Source: Spirosoma profusum (lineage in GTDB: Bacteria; Bacteroidota; Bacteroidia; Cytophagales; Spirosomataceae). Taken from it: 64,000 bases of DNA. Of this stretch, positions 28,405-38,500 are shown piece after piece. The notes beneath the pieces are model-generated. The model had not been told where the DNA came from and did not search any database. It saw only the letters and a program-made list of their open reading frames with translations. Location: the NCBI RefSeq assembly GCF_014699005.1, contig NZ_JACWZY010000016.1, positions 62,001-126,000 on the forward strand, given 5' to 3'. Made by a program: the position numbers and the translations under genes. Numbering within the stretch: the first letter of the stretch is position 1; each line of letters begins with the position of its first letter.

Positions 28405-31400
28405 ATGCAGGTATTTCTACAAAAAGCCTTCCTATTGTTACTTGGTATGGCCCTGATGACGGCGGCCTATGCCCAGGATCGCCAGATAACGGGTAAAGTT
28501 ACCTCGGCAGAAGACAACACGCCAATTCCTGGGGCCAGCGTTGTGATACGTGGCTCAACGCGCGGCACGACTACGGATGCAACCGGAACGTATCAGATTC
28601 AGGCCAGCTCGGGTCAGGTGCTTCGGGTGAGTTTTATCGGAGCGACTACGCAAGACATTACCATCGGTAACGACAACGTTATCAACGTAACACTGAGGTC
28701 AGAAGCCAATGCGCTGAATGAAGTAGTGGTTACGGCACTCGGTGTGAAGCAGGAGCGACGGGCGTTAGGGTATGCTATCAGTGAGGTAAAAGGATCTCAA
28801 CTTGCTGAAACCCAACGCGAAAATTTTCTTACCTCGCTACAGGGACGTGTACCCGGTTTGCAAATGTCGACCACTAGTGGACTGCCGGGTGCATCGGTTC
28901 AGGTTCAGCTTCGGGGCGTAAATTCGATTGGTGGCGACAATTCTCCTCTTTTCGTTGTCGATGGCTTGCCCATTAACAACAGTACGTTCAACCAAAATTC
29001 GCTGGTATCGGAAGGGCCGAACCGCAACAATGATTACCTGAACCGTGGGGCTGATATCAATCCCAATGATATTGAGAGTATTAGCGTGCTGAAAGGGCCC
29101 GAAGCAGCCGCTCTGTATGGCATCAATGCTGCTGCGGGAGCTATCATCATTACCACCAAAAAAGGCAGAGCAGGACGTAGCAACGTGAGTTATGACAACG
29201 TATTTCGGGTCGATCACGTCTATCGCTATCCGAAAGTGCAGTCAACCTACGGGCGTGGTGCTGTAGGAACGCCGAGCCCAACGGCTTTAACGTTTTTTGG
29301 CCCGAAGTATCCGGAGGGAACACCCGTTTTTGACAACGCAAGAGCTTTTTTCCGTGACGCTTTGACGAATCGGCACAACCTGACGTTTGATGGCGGCAGC
29401 GAAAAATTAACGTATCGGGCGTCGAGCAGCTATACCAATTCGCAGGGAACGGTGCCGACTACGGGTTCGCAGATTCTGAATCTGTCCCTGAATCTGGTTT
29501 CTACCATCAGCTCGAAACTCGAAATCTCGCCTTCCATTCAGTATACGAACACCAAGGTTCAGAAGCAGGCGGCTGGGAATTTGGGCTATCTGATTAACCT
29601 GCTGACCTGGCCCACCAACGATGATATTACCAATTACCTGAATGCAGATGGTTCACGCCGACGTATTGTTACCGAAGCGGGTGGCGAGTTAGATAATCCG
29701 CTGTTCAACGTGAACAAGAATCAGTCCAGCGATCAGACCAACCGGACCATCGGGCGATTGGCCGTAAAGTATGATCCAACGTCCTGGCTGAATATTACGG
29801 GACGTATCGGAACTGATCTGGCTGCTACGTCGGGGAACAATTTCATCCACCCTGAAACCAACGACGGTATTGCCCGGAGAGGTGCCATTGAAAACTACAA
29901 CCAGAACAGCCGGATTCTGACCAGCAACGTATTGGCGACCGTTCGTAAATCGTTCGGCGACAAGATTAAAACTTCATTGTTGGTAGGTGGTGACCTTTAT
30001 GACTCCCGCGAACAAACGACGGCTACCTACGGCGAGAACCTGTACATTCCCGATTACAACTCATCAAACAATACTGACCCGATTTCGCGGAACCACAAAT
30101 ACACGTTCCTGCAACGGCGCGTGGTGAGTGCGCTGGGCCAGTTTACCTTCGGTTATGGCGATATTCTGTATTTGAGCGTAACGGGACGTAATGACTGGAC
30201 ATCGACCATGCCAATCCAGTCGCGGTCGTTCTTCTACCCGTCAGTTAGCGGCAGTTTTGTATTGTCTGAACTGCCTGGATTACAGGGAAATAAAACGGTT
30301 TCGTTCGCTAAGATCAGAGCTTCTTTTGCCGAAGTGGGTAAAGATGCGCGTCCGTATCGGGTGCTGTCGAGCCTAACTACGCAGCTCACGACGGGCGGTG
30401 GTTTTGGGTATAATTTCTACGCTGGAAACCCGAATCTGAAGCCTGAATTTGGCAAGAGTATGGAAATTGGCGGAGAGATTCAACTCTACAGCGGACGACT
30501 CGGTCTTGACGTGGCTTACTACGATACGCGCCGGATCGATCAGATTGTGGAACAGCGCCTTAGCTACGGAACCGGTTTCGTTTTTGGCTTACTCAACGGT
30601 GGTTCTTTTTCTACCAAAGGGGTTGAATTTGCGTTGACTGGAAAACCCGTTAAAACCGCAGATTTCAGTTGGGATGTGATCGTCAATTTCTCGAAATATA
30701 AAACCGCCGTGCTGACTCTGCCAGCCGCCAACGTACCGGAATATTACAATTCTGATACGTGGTTATATGGTAACATCCGGGCTTCTGCCTTTGTCCCGAA
30801 CGTAACAGATTACTTCCCCGAGCAGTCGCTACGTCCTCAGGATTTGCGGGGTTCGGGTTCGGCGCTGGCGTTCGGTGGTTACGACTACATTCGGAACAAG
30901 AATGGCCAGATTCTGATCAATCCCGCTTCGGGGCTGCCGGTCATAAACACTAACTTCCTGCCCATCGGCGATCGGACGCCTGATTTCACCATCGGCCTGA
31001 CGAATTCGTTCCGTTACAAAAATATAAGTCTATCCTTCCTGCTCGACATTCGCAAAGGGGGCGACGTGTTCAATGGCAACGAAATGTATATGTTCCGAAC
31101 GGGGTTGAGTACCAATACGCTAAATCGGGAACAACCCATTGTCTTTAACGGCGTGCTACGTGACGGGAAGGAAAATACCGAAAACCCGACTGTAAATACT
31201 GTTCAGATTACGCCCTTATATCGTAGCGCCGACTATTTTAGTTCTATACCGGAGTCAGCTTTTGTTGAACGGGATATTAACTGGATGCGGTTGCGCGACC
31301 TGACACTGAACTATACGTTCCCGACGGATTGGCTCAGCAAGACAAAAGTGATACGTCAGGCGGGGGTGTTTGTGACGGGTACTGATCTGTTTTTGTTGAC

Positions 31401-31533
31401 GAACTACACGGGTGCTGACCCGAACGTAAATGGTACTACTGCTACGTCGCAGGGGGCCGGAGCGGCTGGTTTTGATTTCGGTAAACTGGCTGTGCCACGT
31501 GGTATTTCATTTGGTATCCGGGCTGGTTTCTAA
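28405..31533 (+). CDS. SusC/RagA-family TonB-dependent outer-membrane transporter
   Basis: 1042 residues. Signal peptide (QKAFLLLLGMALMTAAYAQ), a carboxypeptidase-regulatory-like domain (QITGKVTSAEDNTPIPGASV, about residues 25-110), then the plug domain with the SusC signature LFVVDGLPINN and SVLKGPEAAALYG..AAGAIIITTKKG, and a 22-strand-type barrel ending in an aromatic residue (SFGIRAGF). It takes up an oligosaccharide, peptide or other ligand with TonB energy and pairs with the SusD lipoprotein encoded next. There is no adjacent glycosidase, so the ligand is unknown. First gene of a three-gene operon. Confidence 0.96.
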   Translation: MQVFLQKAFLLLLGMALMTAAYAQDRQITGKVTSAEDNTPIPGASVVIRGSTRGTTTDATGTYQIQASSGQVLRVSFIGATTQDITIGNDNVINVTLRSEANALNEVVVTALGVKQERRALGYAISEVKGSQLAETQRENFLTSLQGRVPGLQMSTTSGLPGASVQVQLRGVNSIGGDNSPLFVVDGLPINNSTFNQNSLVSEGPNRNNDYLNRGADINPNDIESISVLKGPEAAALYGINAAAGAIIITTKKGRAGRSNVSYDNVFRVDHVYRYPKVQSTYGRGAVGTPSPTALTFFGPKYPEGTPVFDNARAFFRDALTNRHNLTFDGGSEKLTYRASSSYTNSQGTVPTTGSQILNLSLNLVSTISSKLEISPSIQYTNTKVQKQAAGNLGYLINLLTWPTNDDITNYLNADGSRRRIVTEAGGELDNPLFNVNKNQSSDQTNRTIGRLAVKYDPTSWLNITGRIGTDLAATSGNNFIHPETNDGIARRGAIENYNQNSRILTSNVLATVRKSFGDKIKTSLLVGGDLYDSREQTTATYGENLYIPDYNSSNNTDPISRNHKYTFLQRRVVSALGQFTFGYGDILYLSVTGRNDWTSTMPIQSRSFFYPSVSGSFVLSELPGLQGNKTVSFAKIRASFAEVGKDARPYRVLSSLTTQLTTGGGFGYNFYAGNPNLKPEFGKSMEIGGEIQLYSGRLGLDVAYYDTRRIDQIVEQRLSYGTGFVFGLLNGGSFSTKGVEFALTGKPVKTADFSWDVIVNFSKYKTAVLTLPAANVPEYYNSDTWLYGNIRASAFVPNVTDYFPEQSLRPQDLRGSGSALAFGGYDYIRNKNGQILINPASGLPVINTNFLPIGDRTPDFTIGLTNSFRYKNISLSFLLDIRKGGDVFNGNEMYMFRTGLSTNTLNREQPIVFNGVLRDGKENTENPTVNTVQITPLYRSADYFSSIPESAFVERDINWMRLRDLTLNYTFPTDWLSKTKVIRQAGVFVTGTDLFLLTNYTGADPNVNGTTATSQGAGAAGFDFGKLAVPRGISFGIRAGF

Positions 31534-31542
31534 TCTGACAAC

Positions 31543-31600
31543 GTAACGCGGGTTTCCACCCGCAGTTTGACATAAAATCGCGGGTGGAAACCCGCGTTAC
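31543..31600 (+). repeat. Perfect 21-bp hairpin between susC and susD
   Basis: 31543-31563 pairs perfectly with 31580-31600 around a 16-base loop. The right arm ends four bases before the susD ATG at 31605, so in mRNA it covers the region where the ribosome binds. It could lower susD translation, protect the susC message end, or partly terminate transcription. The sequence (GCGGGTTTCCACCCGC core) is also of the dispersed-hairpin kind. Confidence 0.65.
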
Positions 31601-31604
31601 TTCT

Positions 31605-33149
31605 ATGAAAAAAAGACTCATTCTGCTACTGACCTTCTTCGCATTTGGGTTGGGCAGTTGCAAAGAATATTTAGATATAAATGCCGATCCCAGTTTTCCG
31701 CAGGTATCAGACGGCAATGCGTTGTTACCGCCAATCATTGCCAACATGGTACGTGGTGAGGCCTGGGATACTCGCTACGTAGGCAAATACGACCAGTATT
31801 TTGCCAGTTCTACCTCGCAGGATTCCTGGGACCGACAAGGGTACATTTTCGGGTCCGGCGATTTGGGGGGCGAAAAATGGAGTACGCACTACTGGCGGAT
31901 TGGCAAAAACATCGATTTAATGATCGAGGATGGTAACAAAACCCAGCGGTACGACCTGGTTGGCATTGCGAAAGCCATTCGTGCCTGGAGCTGGCAATCA
32001 TCGACAGATTTATACGGCGAGATGATTCTGAAGCAGGCCTGGGACAGTGATCGTTATCAGTTCGACTTTGATCCACAGCCCGATATTTATGCGGAAGTGA
32101 TACGTCTCAATCAGGAAGCGCTGACCGATTTGGCACGTACCGATGGCAAAGAACCGACGGCAGCTACCCGCCCCGGCGACATAGTGTACAAAGGCGATAA
32201 AGCGAAATGGGTCAAATTTATTTATGCTACGTTGGCACGTAACATGTTGCATATCAGTAATAAAGCTACGTTCAGCGCAGATAAGGTAATTGAGTACTGT
32301 GATAAATCATTGGCGAGCAATGCCGATAATTTTAACGTAACGCACCGGGCCAGCTCATCGAACGATGCCAATTTCTTTGGGCCGCGCCGGGGGAATGTCA
32401 ATACGTTCCGGGTGACAGATTTTATGATTTCGCTGCTGGACGGGCGCGTTTTGGGGGGCGTTGTTGACCCACGTTTGCCGCTTATGTTTTCGCCGGCTCC
32501 CGATGGTGTTTATCGCGGGGTTGTTCCTATCTCAGGCGATCCTAACAACGTAACGGGTAACGTCAGACGGCTTCCGTTCCTGTTTGGTTACTCGCCGGCC
32601 ATTACGCCTACGCCCGGAACTGGTAAGTTTTTATTTAAGGACGATGCTGATCACCCGATCATTACGTATTCTGAAGTACAGTTTATGAAAGCCGAAGCTG
32701 CTTTCCGGAAAGGCGATAAAACGCTGGCGCTCGATGCGTATAGGAAAGGTGTGCAGGCCAACGTAGAATGGGTTAGCACTGTCGACCGGACCGCTACGCC
32801 GATTCCGACGGCTGAAGTTACCAAATACATGGCAAGTAAAGCTGTGGCTCAGACTGCCGATGCGCTAACGATGAAGGATATCATGCTGCAAAAGTATATT
32901 TCGCTGTTCATGCACGGCTCGCTCGAAACCTGGGTTGATTTGCGTCGGTTTCAGTATGATACGAATATCTATACTGGCTTCCTCATTCCGACCGGTACGA
33001 GTCTGTTCCCTGATAATCTGGGTAAGACTGTGCAACGGATGCGCCCTCGCTACAATTCGGAATTCATCTGGAATCGCGGTTCACTGGCAAATATCGGTGC
33101 TACGTTGCCCGAGTACCACACGAAAGAACTCTGGTTTTCAACCAAATAA
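31605..33149 (+). CDS. SusD/RagB-like outer-membrane lipoprotein (SusD-like_2 type)
   Basis: 514 residues from ATG 31605, which yields MKKRLILLLTFFAFGLGSC with a lipobox and lipidated Cys; the longer upstream frame runs through the hairpin and is rejected. The mature start CKEYLDINADPSFPQV matches the SusD-like_2 family. TPR-like helical segments and a C-terminal LWF fit the fold. It sits as a lid over the SusC barrel and captures ligand at the cell surface. It ends TAATG, overlapping the start of the next gene, so the genes are translationally coupled. Confidence 0.93.
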   Translation: MKKRLILLLTFFAFGLGSCKEYLDINADPSFPQVSDGNALLPPIIANMVRGEAWDTRYVGKYDQYFASSTSQDSWDRQGYIFGSGDLGGEKWSTHYWRIGKNIDLMIEDGNKTQRYDLVGIAKAIRAWSWQSSTDLYGEMILKQAWDSDRYQFDFDPQPDIYAEVIRLNQEALTDLARTDGKEPTAATRPGDIVYKGDKAKWVKFIYATLARNMLHISNKATFSADKVIEYCDKSLASNADNFNVTHRASSSNDANFFGPRRGNVNTFRVTDFMISLLDGRVLGGVVDPRLPLMFSPAPDGVYRGVVPISGDPNNVTGNVRRLPFLFGYSPAITPTPGTGKFLFKDDADHPIITYSEVQFMKAEAAFRKGDKTLALDAYRKGVQANVEWVSTVDRTATPIPTAEVTKYMASKAVAQTADALTMKDIMLQKYISLFMHGSLETWVDLRRFQYDTNIYTGFLIPTGTSLFPDNLGKTVQRMRPRYNSEFIWNRGSLANIGATLPEYHTKELWFSTK

Positions 33150-33955
33150 TGTATCAACAAGCCATGAAACAAACAATAGCTATCTGTTGCGTAGCGCTGA
33201 GCGGCTTGCTGGCTGGAAGCTGCGGTAATAAATTCGATTTTCTGCAGGATTTACAGATGCCTGCGGGTGCGCAGTTGCGCTTCATACACGCGGCTCCTGA
33301 TGTGCCGGCCTTTGATGTGTACGTGAATGAGCGGCAAATTTCTGGGGCTGCTGTTACTACCACCAACCCAACCGGTAGTGTCCTCTATTCAAATACTACG
33401 TTGTCCGTTTTCCCGGCTTCTGAGTACTCAGCTATTCCGGCTGGTACGGCCAAGTTGAAAGCGGTCAATGCTTCGGGCGGTACGGTTGCCAGCCCGTTGA
33501 TTACGAGCGATCTGGCAGTTGAAGCGGGCAAGCGTTATTCAGTTTTTGCAACGGGGCTGGCACCAAGCTACAGCCTTTTGGTGGTGCCAGACGAACTGCC
33601 AGCTTTGTCGGGAAACAACCTTTTTGCGCGTATTGTGAACCTGGTTCCCAACTCGACGGATGTTACGTTGACATACGATGGTAAGGAGGTAATAACTGGC
33701 GTTGCTCCCGGAAAGGCCAGTGCTTTTGTTCCGATTGCCCCGCCCGCCGATTATAAATCAGGGCTAATTCGTACGCTGAATTTTCAGGCGAAAGTGAACG
33801 GAACGATTCCGGTGACAACGGCAACGTTTGCTAACGCTGCTCCTGGAGCTCAGCCTGGGGGTACTTTCACCTTTTACGTAAGAGGTGTTATGACGACAGA
33901 CCCCAAGTCGCCAACAAAATATGCTATAAGTTTCGGTAATTACCTGAACCGGTAG
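33149..33955 (+). CDS. DUF4397 lipoprotein, third gene of the SusCD operon
   Basis: 268 residues. The ATG overlaps the susD stop (TAATG); an in-frame ATG at 33164 is equally possible and gives a tighter signal peptide (MKQTIAICCVALSGLLAGSC) with the lipid-attachment Cys. The mature region (AQLRFIHAAPDVPAFDVYVN) is the start of a DUF4397 beta-sandwich, a domain found in bacterial surface proteins with unknown function. Its position suggests it helps the SusCD complex bind ligand at the outer surface. That role is inferred from operon position. Confidence 0.88.
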   Translation: MYQQAMKQTIAICCVALSGLLAGSCGNKFDFLQDLQMPAGAQLRFIHAAPDVPAFDVYVNERQISGAAVTTTNPTGSVLYSNTTLSVFPASEYSAIPAGTAKLKAVNASGGTVASPLITSDLAVEAGKRYSVFATGLAPSYSLLVVPDELPALSGNNLFARIVNLVPNSTDVTLTYDGKEVITGVAPGKASAFVPIAPPADYKSGLIRTLNFQAKVNGTIPVTTATFANAAPGAQPGGTFTFYVRGVMTTDPKSPTKYAISFGNYLNR

Positions 33956-33970
33956 GTTGAATAATCTCGA

Positions 33971-34008
33971 CAAAAAATGGCGTCACTACGTAGTGACGCC
34001 ATTTTTTG
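33971..34008. terminator. Perfect 38-bp palindrome, bidirectional terminator
   Basis: A full palindrome centred on TACGTA with GGCGTCACTACG arms and A/T runs of six on both outer ends, so either strand gives a G/C-rich stem followed by Ts. It begins 16 bases after the DUF4397 stop, between convergent genes. It has the form of a bidirectional intrinsic terminator. Confidence 0.8.
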
Positions 34009-34010
34009 TA

Positions 34011-34098
34011 TTTGTCATTCTGAGGAACGAAGAACCTTACAGTTTCTTAACCCTCAAGTTTGGATACATTAAGATTCTTCGTCCCTCAGAATGACAAA
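34011..34098. repeat. Dispersed hairpin, TGTCATTCTGAGGAACGAAGAA family
   Basis: 34011-34034 pairs with 34075-34098 over 24 bases with one mismatch. Same family as 10775, 43997 and 58685. It directly follows the 38-bp palindromic terminator, so termination alone does not explain its presence. Confidence 0.7.
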
Positions 34099-34121
34099 TG
34101 CATACTCGATGTTTAGGCAGT

Positions 34122-35417
34122 TTACGCTTTCACCAACTCAAAAATGGTGATCTCTGGCAGAATACCGACACGGCCCGGATAGCCGATATAACCGTAGCCG
34201 CGATTCACGTAAAGCCGTTGATTGCCTTCCTGATACAGGCCAGCCCATTGCCGATAAAAATATTGCGTCGGACTCCAGCGAATACTACCGATTTCGACAC
34301 CAAACTGTGCTCCGTGTGTATGGCCGCTGAACTGAACATCAATGTCCGGATATTTAGGCCGAACTTCAGCGTCCCAGTGCGTGGGGTCGTGGGAAAGGAG
34401 GAGTTTTACGGGGTACTCTTCGGTGCCTTTATAAGCTTTAGCGAGGTTTCCGGCACGTAGCGCGGCTGGACCAAAACCCAGATTCTGTACGCCGATGAGA
34501 GCAATTTTATCACCGTTCTGCTCCAGAATTTTATTTTCGTCGAGCATGATGTTCCAGCCCATCTGCTTGTGAGCCGCCACTACGTTCAGAACGTTCTGCC
34601 GTTCGGCCTGCTCACTGGGCCAACGCACGTATTTACCGTAATCGTGATTGCCCAACGTTGAATAAACACCTAAAGGCGCTTTCACTTTATCAAATACGTC
34701 GATGTAATTATTGGCTTCTTCGGCGTGGCTATTCACTAAATCGCCCGTAAAAAAGACCAGGTCGGGCTTTTGGCCCATCAGCATCTCAACACCGCCTTTT
34801 ACTGCCGTTTTATTGAAGAAACTACCGGTATGAATGTCCGAAATTTGAGCGATGGTCATCCCGTGAAAACCCGAAGGCAGGTTTTTCATAGGCAATTTGA
34901 TACGTCGGATTCGGTAATCGTGCGCGCCCGAGATGATGCCCCACGAAAAAGCTGCCAATGGAATGGTACCAACCACCAGCGCCGTTTTCATCAGGAAATC
35001 AGATCGCGTAATGGTATCGTTTGGTAACGTAGTAGTTACGGGCGACGTCTGGCTCGACGCATCCTGAACGGCTTCAATCACAGCAGGTTTGTAGAACAGC
35101 GATACAACCCAGCGGAAAAACCGGCCGATGTCGTCGATCAACAAAATCAGGATAGTAAAGACTTTCGAGAAGTATGGAATCGCAATACTCGCCCACAGGA
35201 ACGTGCGTACCTGACGACTCAGGGAATCGGGCGGTAATAACTGCATCACCACAAATAGCAGCAACGAAAGTACTGTGAACCCCCAGTAAATAAGGGTAAT
35301 AACTCGTTGCGTGCTTTCGCTGGCCGACCGGCTAACCGTTTTTACGGCCTGCCAGACGTACCAATCAATCAGCAACATGATGACGGGCAGAACAAAGACA
35401 AGTGACGCGCGATTCAT
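34122..35417 (-). CDS. Membrane-anchored metallophosphoesterase (YaeI-like)
   Basis: 431 residues from ATG 35417; a longer frame reaches 35525 but only by reading through a repeat, so it is rejected. Four or more membrane segments come first (VFVLPVIMLLIDWYVW, IYWGFTVLSLLLFVVM and others), then a calcineurin-like phosphoesterase domain with metal motifs SDIHTGSF (D, H), FTGDLVNSH (GD), LGNHDYG (GNHD), LLSHDP and GHTHGAQ. Relatives cleave lipid-linked or other phosphoesters, e.g. UDP-diacylglucosamine-type substrates. The catalytic domain probably faces the periplasm. It follows the RND gene on the same strand, separated by a hairpin. Confidence 0.9.
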   Translation of the reverse strand: MNRASLVFVLPVIMLLIDWYVWQAVKTVSRSASESTQRVITLIYWGFTVLSLLLFVVMQLLPPDSLSRQVRTFLWASIAIPYFSKVFTILILLIDDIGRFFRWVVSLFYKPAVIEAVQDASSQTSPVTTTLPNDTITRSDFLMKTALVVGTIPLAAFSWGIISGAHDYRIRRIKLPMKNLPSGFHGMTIAQISDIHTGSFFNKTAVKGGVEMLMGQKPDLVFFTGDLVNSHAEEANNYIDVFDKVKAPLGVYSTLGNHDYGKYVRWPSEQAERQNVLNVVAAHKQMGWNIMLDENKILEQNGDKIALIGVQNLGFGPAALRAGNLAKAYKGTEEYPVKLLLSHDPTHWDAEVRPKYPDIDVQFSGHTHGAQFGVEIGSIRWSPTQYFYRQWAGLYQEGNQRLYVNRGYGYIGYPGRVGILPEITIFELVKA

Positions 35418-35434
35418 AGTTTTAAAAAGTAAAA

Positions 35435-35543
35435 GAATGAAAGAGCAAATGAGCGAAATCGGACCGCCGAAGCGGAGCGAAAACCATCCGGTCACCTTTG
35501 CTCCGCTTCGGCGGTCCGATTTCACTCATCACTCTTTCACTCA
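35435..35543. repeat. Dispersed hairpin, CGGACCGCCGAAGCGGAGC type
   Basis: The inner 28 bases (35451-35478 with 35500-35527) pair with one mismatch, and looser pairing extends the arms to about 44 bases. It separates the RND permease gene from the phosphoesterase gene on the same strand. A shorter element with a similar GGTCCGCCG core is at 49319. Confidence 0.7.
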
Positions 35544-35547
35544 TTAA

Positions 35548-38500
35548 TTATACCAGTTCTTCTTCCGGCTCTTCCTGTGGCTCCAGCGCGGGATCTTTCT
35601 TGCCGAACCACTTCATCCGAATCCGTTCGTTGATCCAGTACATACAGGGCACAATGACGAGCGTAAGAATGGTTGAGAACGTTAGCCCGAAAATGATAGT
35701 CCAGGCAAGGATGTTCCAGAACACCGAACTATCTCCGCCTATAACCAGGTTCGGATCGAAGTCGCGGAAAAGCGTCACGAAATTGACCGTAAGGCCAAAT
35801 GCCAGCGGAATCAAACCCAGTACAGCAGCCGACGCCGTCAGCAATACCGGTGTCAGACGAATGCCGCCCGCTTCAATAATGGCCTCACGTAGCGGTACGC
35901 CCCGACCACGTAATTCCTCGATAAATTCAATCAGCAGAATCCCGTTTTTCACCACAATACCGGCCAGGGCGATGATACCCACGCCCGACATGATAATTGA
36001 GAAATCTTTATTGAAGACGACAAACCCGAGCAGTACGCCAATCAATGAGAACAGGATAGTGACGAAGATAATCAGCGGTTTCACCACCGAGTTGAACTGC
36101 GTCGACATGATTAAGTAGATGAGCATCAGGGCAATACCGAAAGCAGCACCCAGGAAACTCATCGATTCCTGTTGGTCTTCCTGCTCACCACCGATACGTA
36201 CCGTATAGCCGTTTGGTACTTCCATTTCATCGATAACGGGCTGAATCTGAGCGACAATCTGATTGGCGTTGTAGCCTGGTACTACGTCGGAGCTGAGCGT
36301 TACGAGTCGTTCCTGATTCTTGCGGTTAATCTGGCTGAACGTAGTGGAATAGCTGATATTCGCTACCGACGTAATGGGTACCTGACGTAGCTGACCACCT
36401 AATACCATATCGCGGTAAACGATATTCAGGCTCAGCAATCGGTCAATCTGGCTGCGGTCATCCTGCTTCAGACGTACCATAATTGGGTATTCGTCTTTCG
36501 CATCGCGGAATTTCGATACCTCTAAACCAAACAAAGCCGTTCGAATTGCCATTGCAATCTGACCCGACGAAATACCTTCACGTTCCGCTTTTTCGCGGTC
36601 GATGTCGATTACAATTTCGGGCTTGTTGGTAATCAGGTCCGATTTCAACTGGTCGATACCCTGAATTCCCGCTTTCGCAATCTTCTGCCGAACCTGCGTT
36701 TCCAGCTTTTTCAGTTGATCAAACTCTTCACCCGCAATTTCGATAGCAATCGGCTTACCGGTTGGCGGACCATTCGATTCGCGTTCTACCGAAATCTCGC
36801 TGCCCGGCAGTCCGACCATGGCCGTCCGAACTTTCGACAATAACGAATCAGTCGAAATGCCGTTACGTTCCACACCCGGTACAAACGCCACCGTCACTTT
36901 CGATTTGTGTGGCGTGTTCGACCGGTCAGGGTTCATGGGGTCGCCCGCGTTTTTACCAACGTTCGAAATAACTGAGTTCACAATGCCCATGGCTTTGTTG
37001 TCATTCATGACTTTGAAAACCCGCTTTTCGATTTCCTTCGTCGTTGCGTTCGTTACGCGGGCGTCCGTACCGATGGGCATTACGTTGTACACGTAGATGT
37101 AATCCGGCTCACCGCTGGGGAAGAAGAGCACTTTGGGTTGGGCAATGCCGACGATAAAGAACGTCAGGATCAGTAATCCAAACGCGGCAACAATACCCCA
37201 GACTGGACGCCAGCCGTGTAATATCCACGAAATCAATTTACGGTAACCGTTTTTCAGGCCCGGCAATAGTGTTTCCTGGAACGGGATAATCAGTTTCGGC
37301 GTCAGGACGTAGTGATTAAATACGTACAGAATCAGGAACAGGACGAATAGGTTGCCGATACCCCGGTCAATGACGTAGCCAACGCCAGCCAGCACGGTCA
37401 GAATCAATACCGGCCGTTTGATTTCCTGGAAAGTAGGTTTTTTATGATTAGCCTCTTCGTCGTGCCGTTTCATGAACGTAACAGCGAAAACAGGATTGAT
37501 CACGTAAGCCACGAACAGCGACGCAAAAAGAGTCAGAATCAGCGTCAGTGGCAGAAACTTCATGAACTCGCCCACAATACCCGGCCAGAACAACAGCGGG
37601 AAGAACGGCGCGATAGTCGTCAACGTACCTGACAGTACCGGAGCAAATACCTCACCCGCAGCCGCTTTCACCGCCTGTCTGATGTTCCAGTCTTTATGCT
37701 GATTGAAGAGTCGGTGCGCGTTTTCGATAACCACAATAGCATCATCGACCACCAATCCTAAACCGAGCAGGAAGGCGAATAACACCATGATATTCAGTGT
37801 AAATGCCGTACCGACTACTGGGCCTACCACGGGCATCAAGACAAACGCTACCAGCGCCGACAAAGGCACCGACAGACCTACGAAAATAGCGTCGCGTACA
37901 CCCATGAAGAACATCAGTACGAGAACCACGAAAATGAAGCCCAGTACAACCGTGTTCACGAGGTCGTTCACACTTTCGCGCGTCCGCTCCGATTGATCGG
38001 CGGTGATTTTCACATCTAGACCCGGCGGGAAATGCGACGTTTTGTATTCCTCGATGGTTTCTTCAATCCGGTCGGCAGCCGAAATCAGGTTGGCTCCCGC
38101 CCGTTTGATGACATTCAACGTAACAACTGATTTATTATTCAGACGGGCAAAATCCTGCTGCTCCTCAAAATTATCGGTCACTTCGGCAAGATCGCCCAGC
38201 CGAACGGTAGCACCCGTTGCTGTACGAATGTTCAGGTTCTGAAGCTGTGCTACGTCGGTAAACTCACCTTTTACACGTACCGTCCGCCGAACACCGTCGA
38301 TAGGAAGCTCACCACCCGATACGTTGATGTTCTCACCCTGAATCGCCTGTTGAATATCACTGAACGCCAAACCAGCAGACTGCATCCGGGCCAGATCAAG
38401 GTTGATCTGAATCTCCCGTGTCAACGCACCCACGATATCGACACGACGGATTTCGGGCATTCCTTCAATCACGTCCTGCAAATCTTCGGCGTATTCTTTC

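Noticed and set aside
35418..35525. N-terminal extension of the phosphoesterase
   Set aside because: It reads through the hairpin repeat; ATG 35417 starts directly before the first membrane helix.
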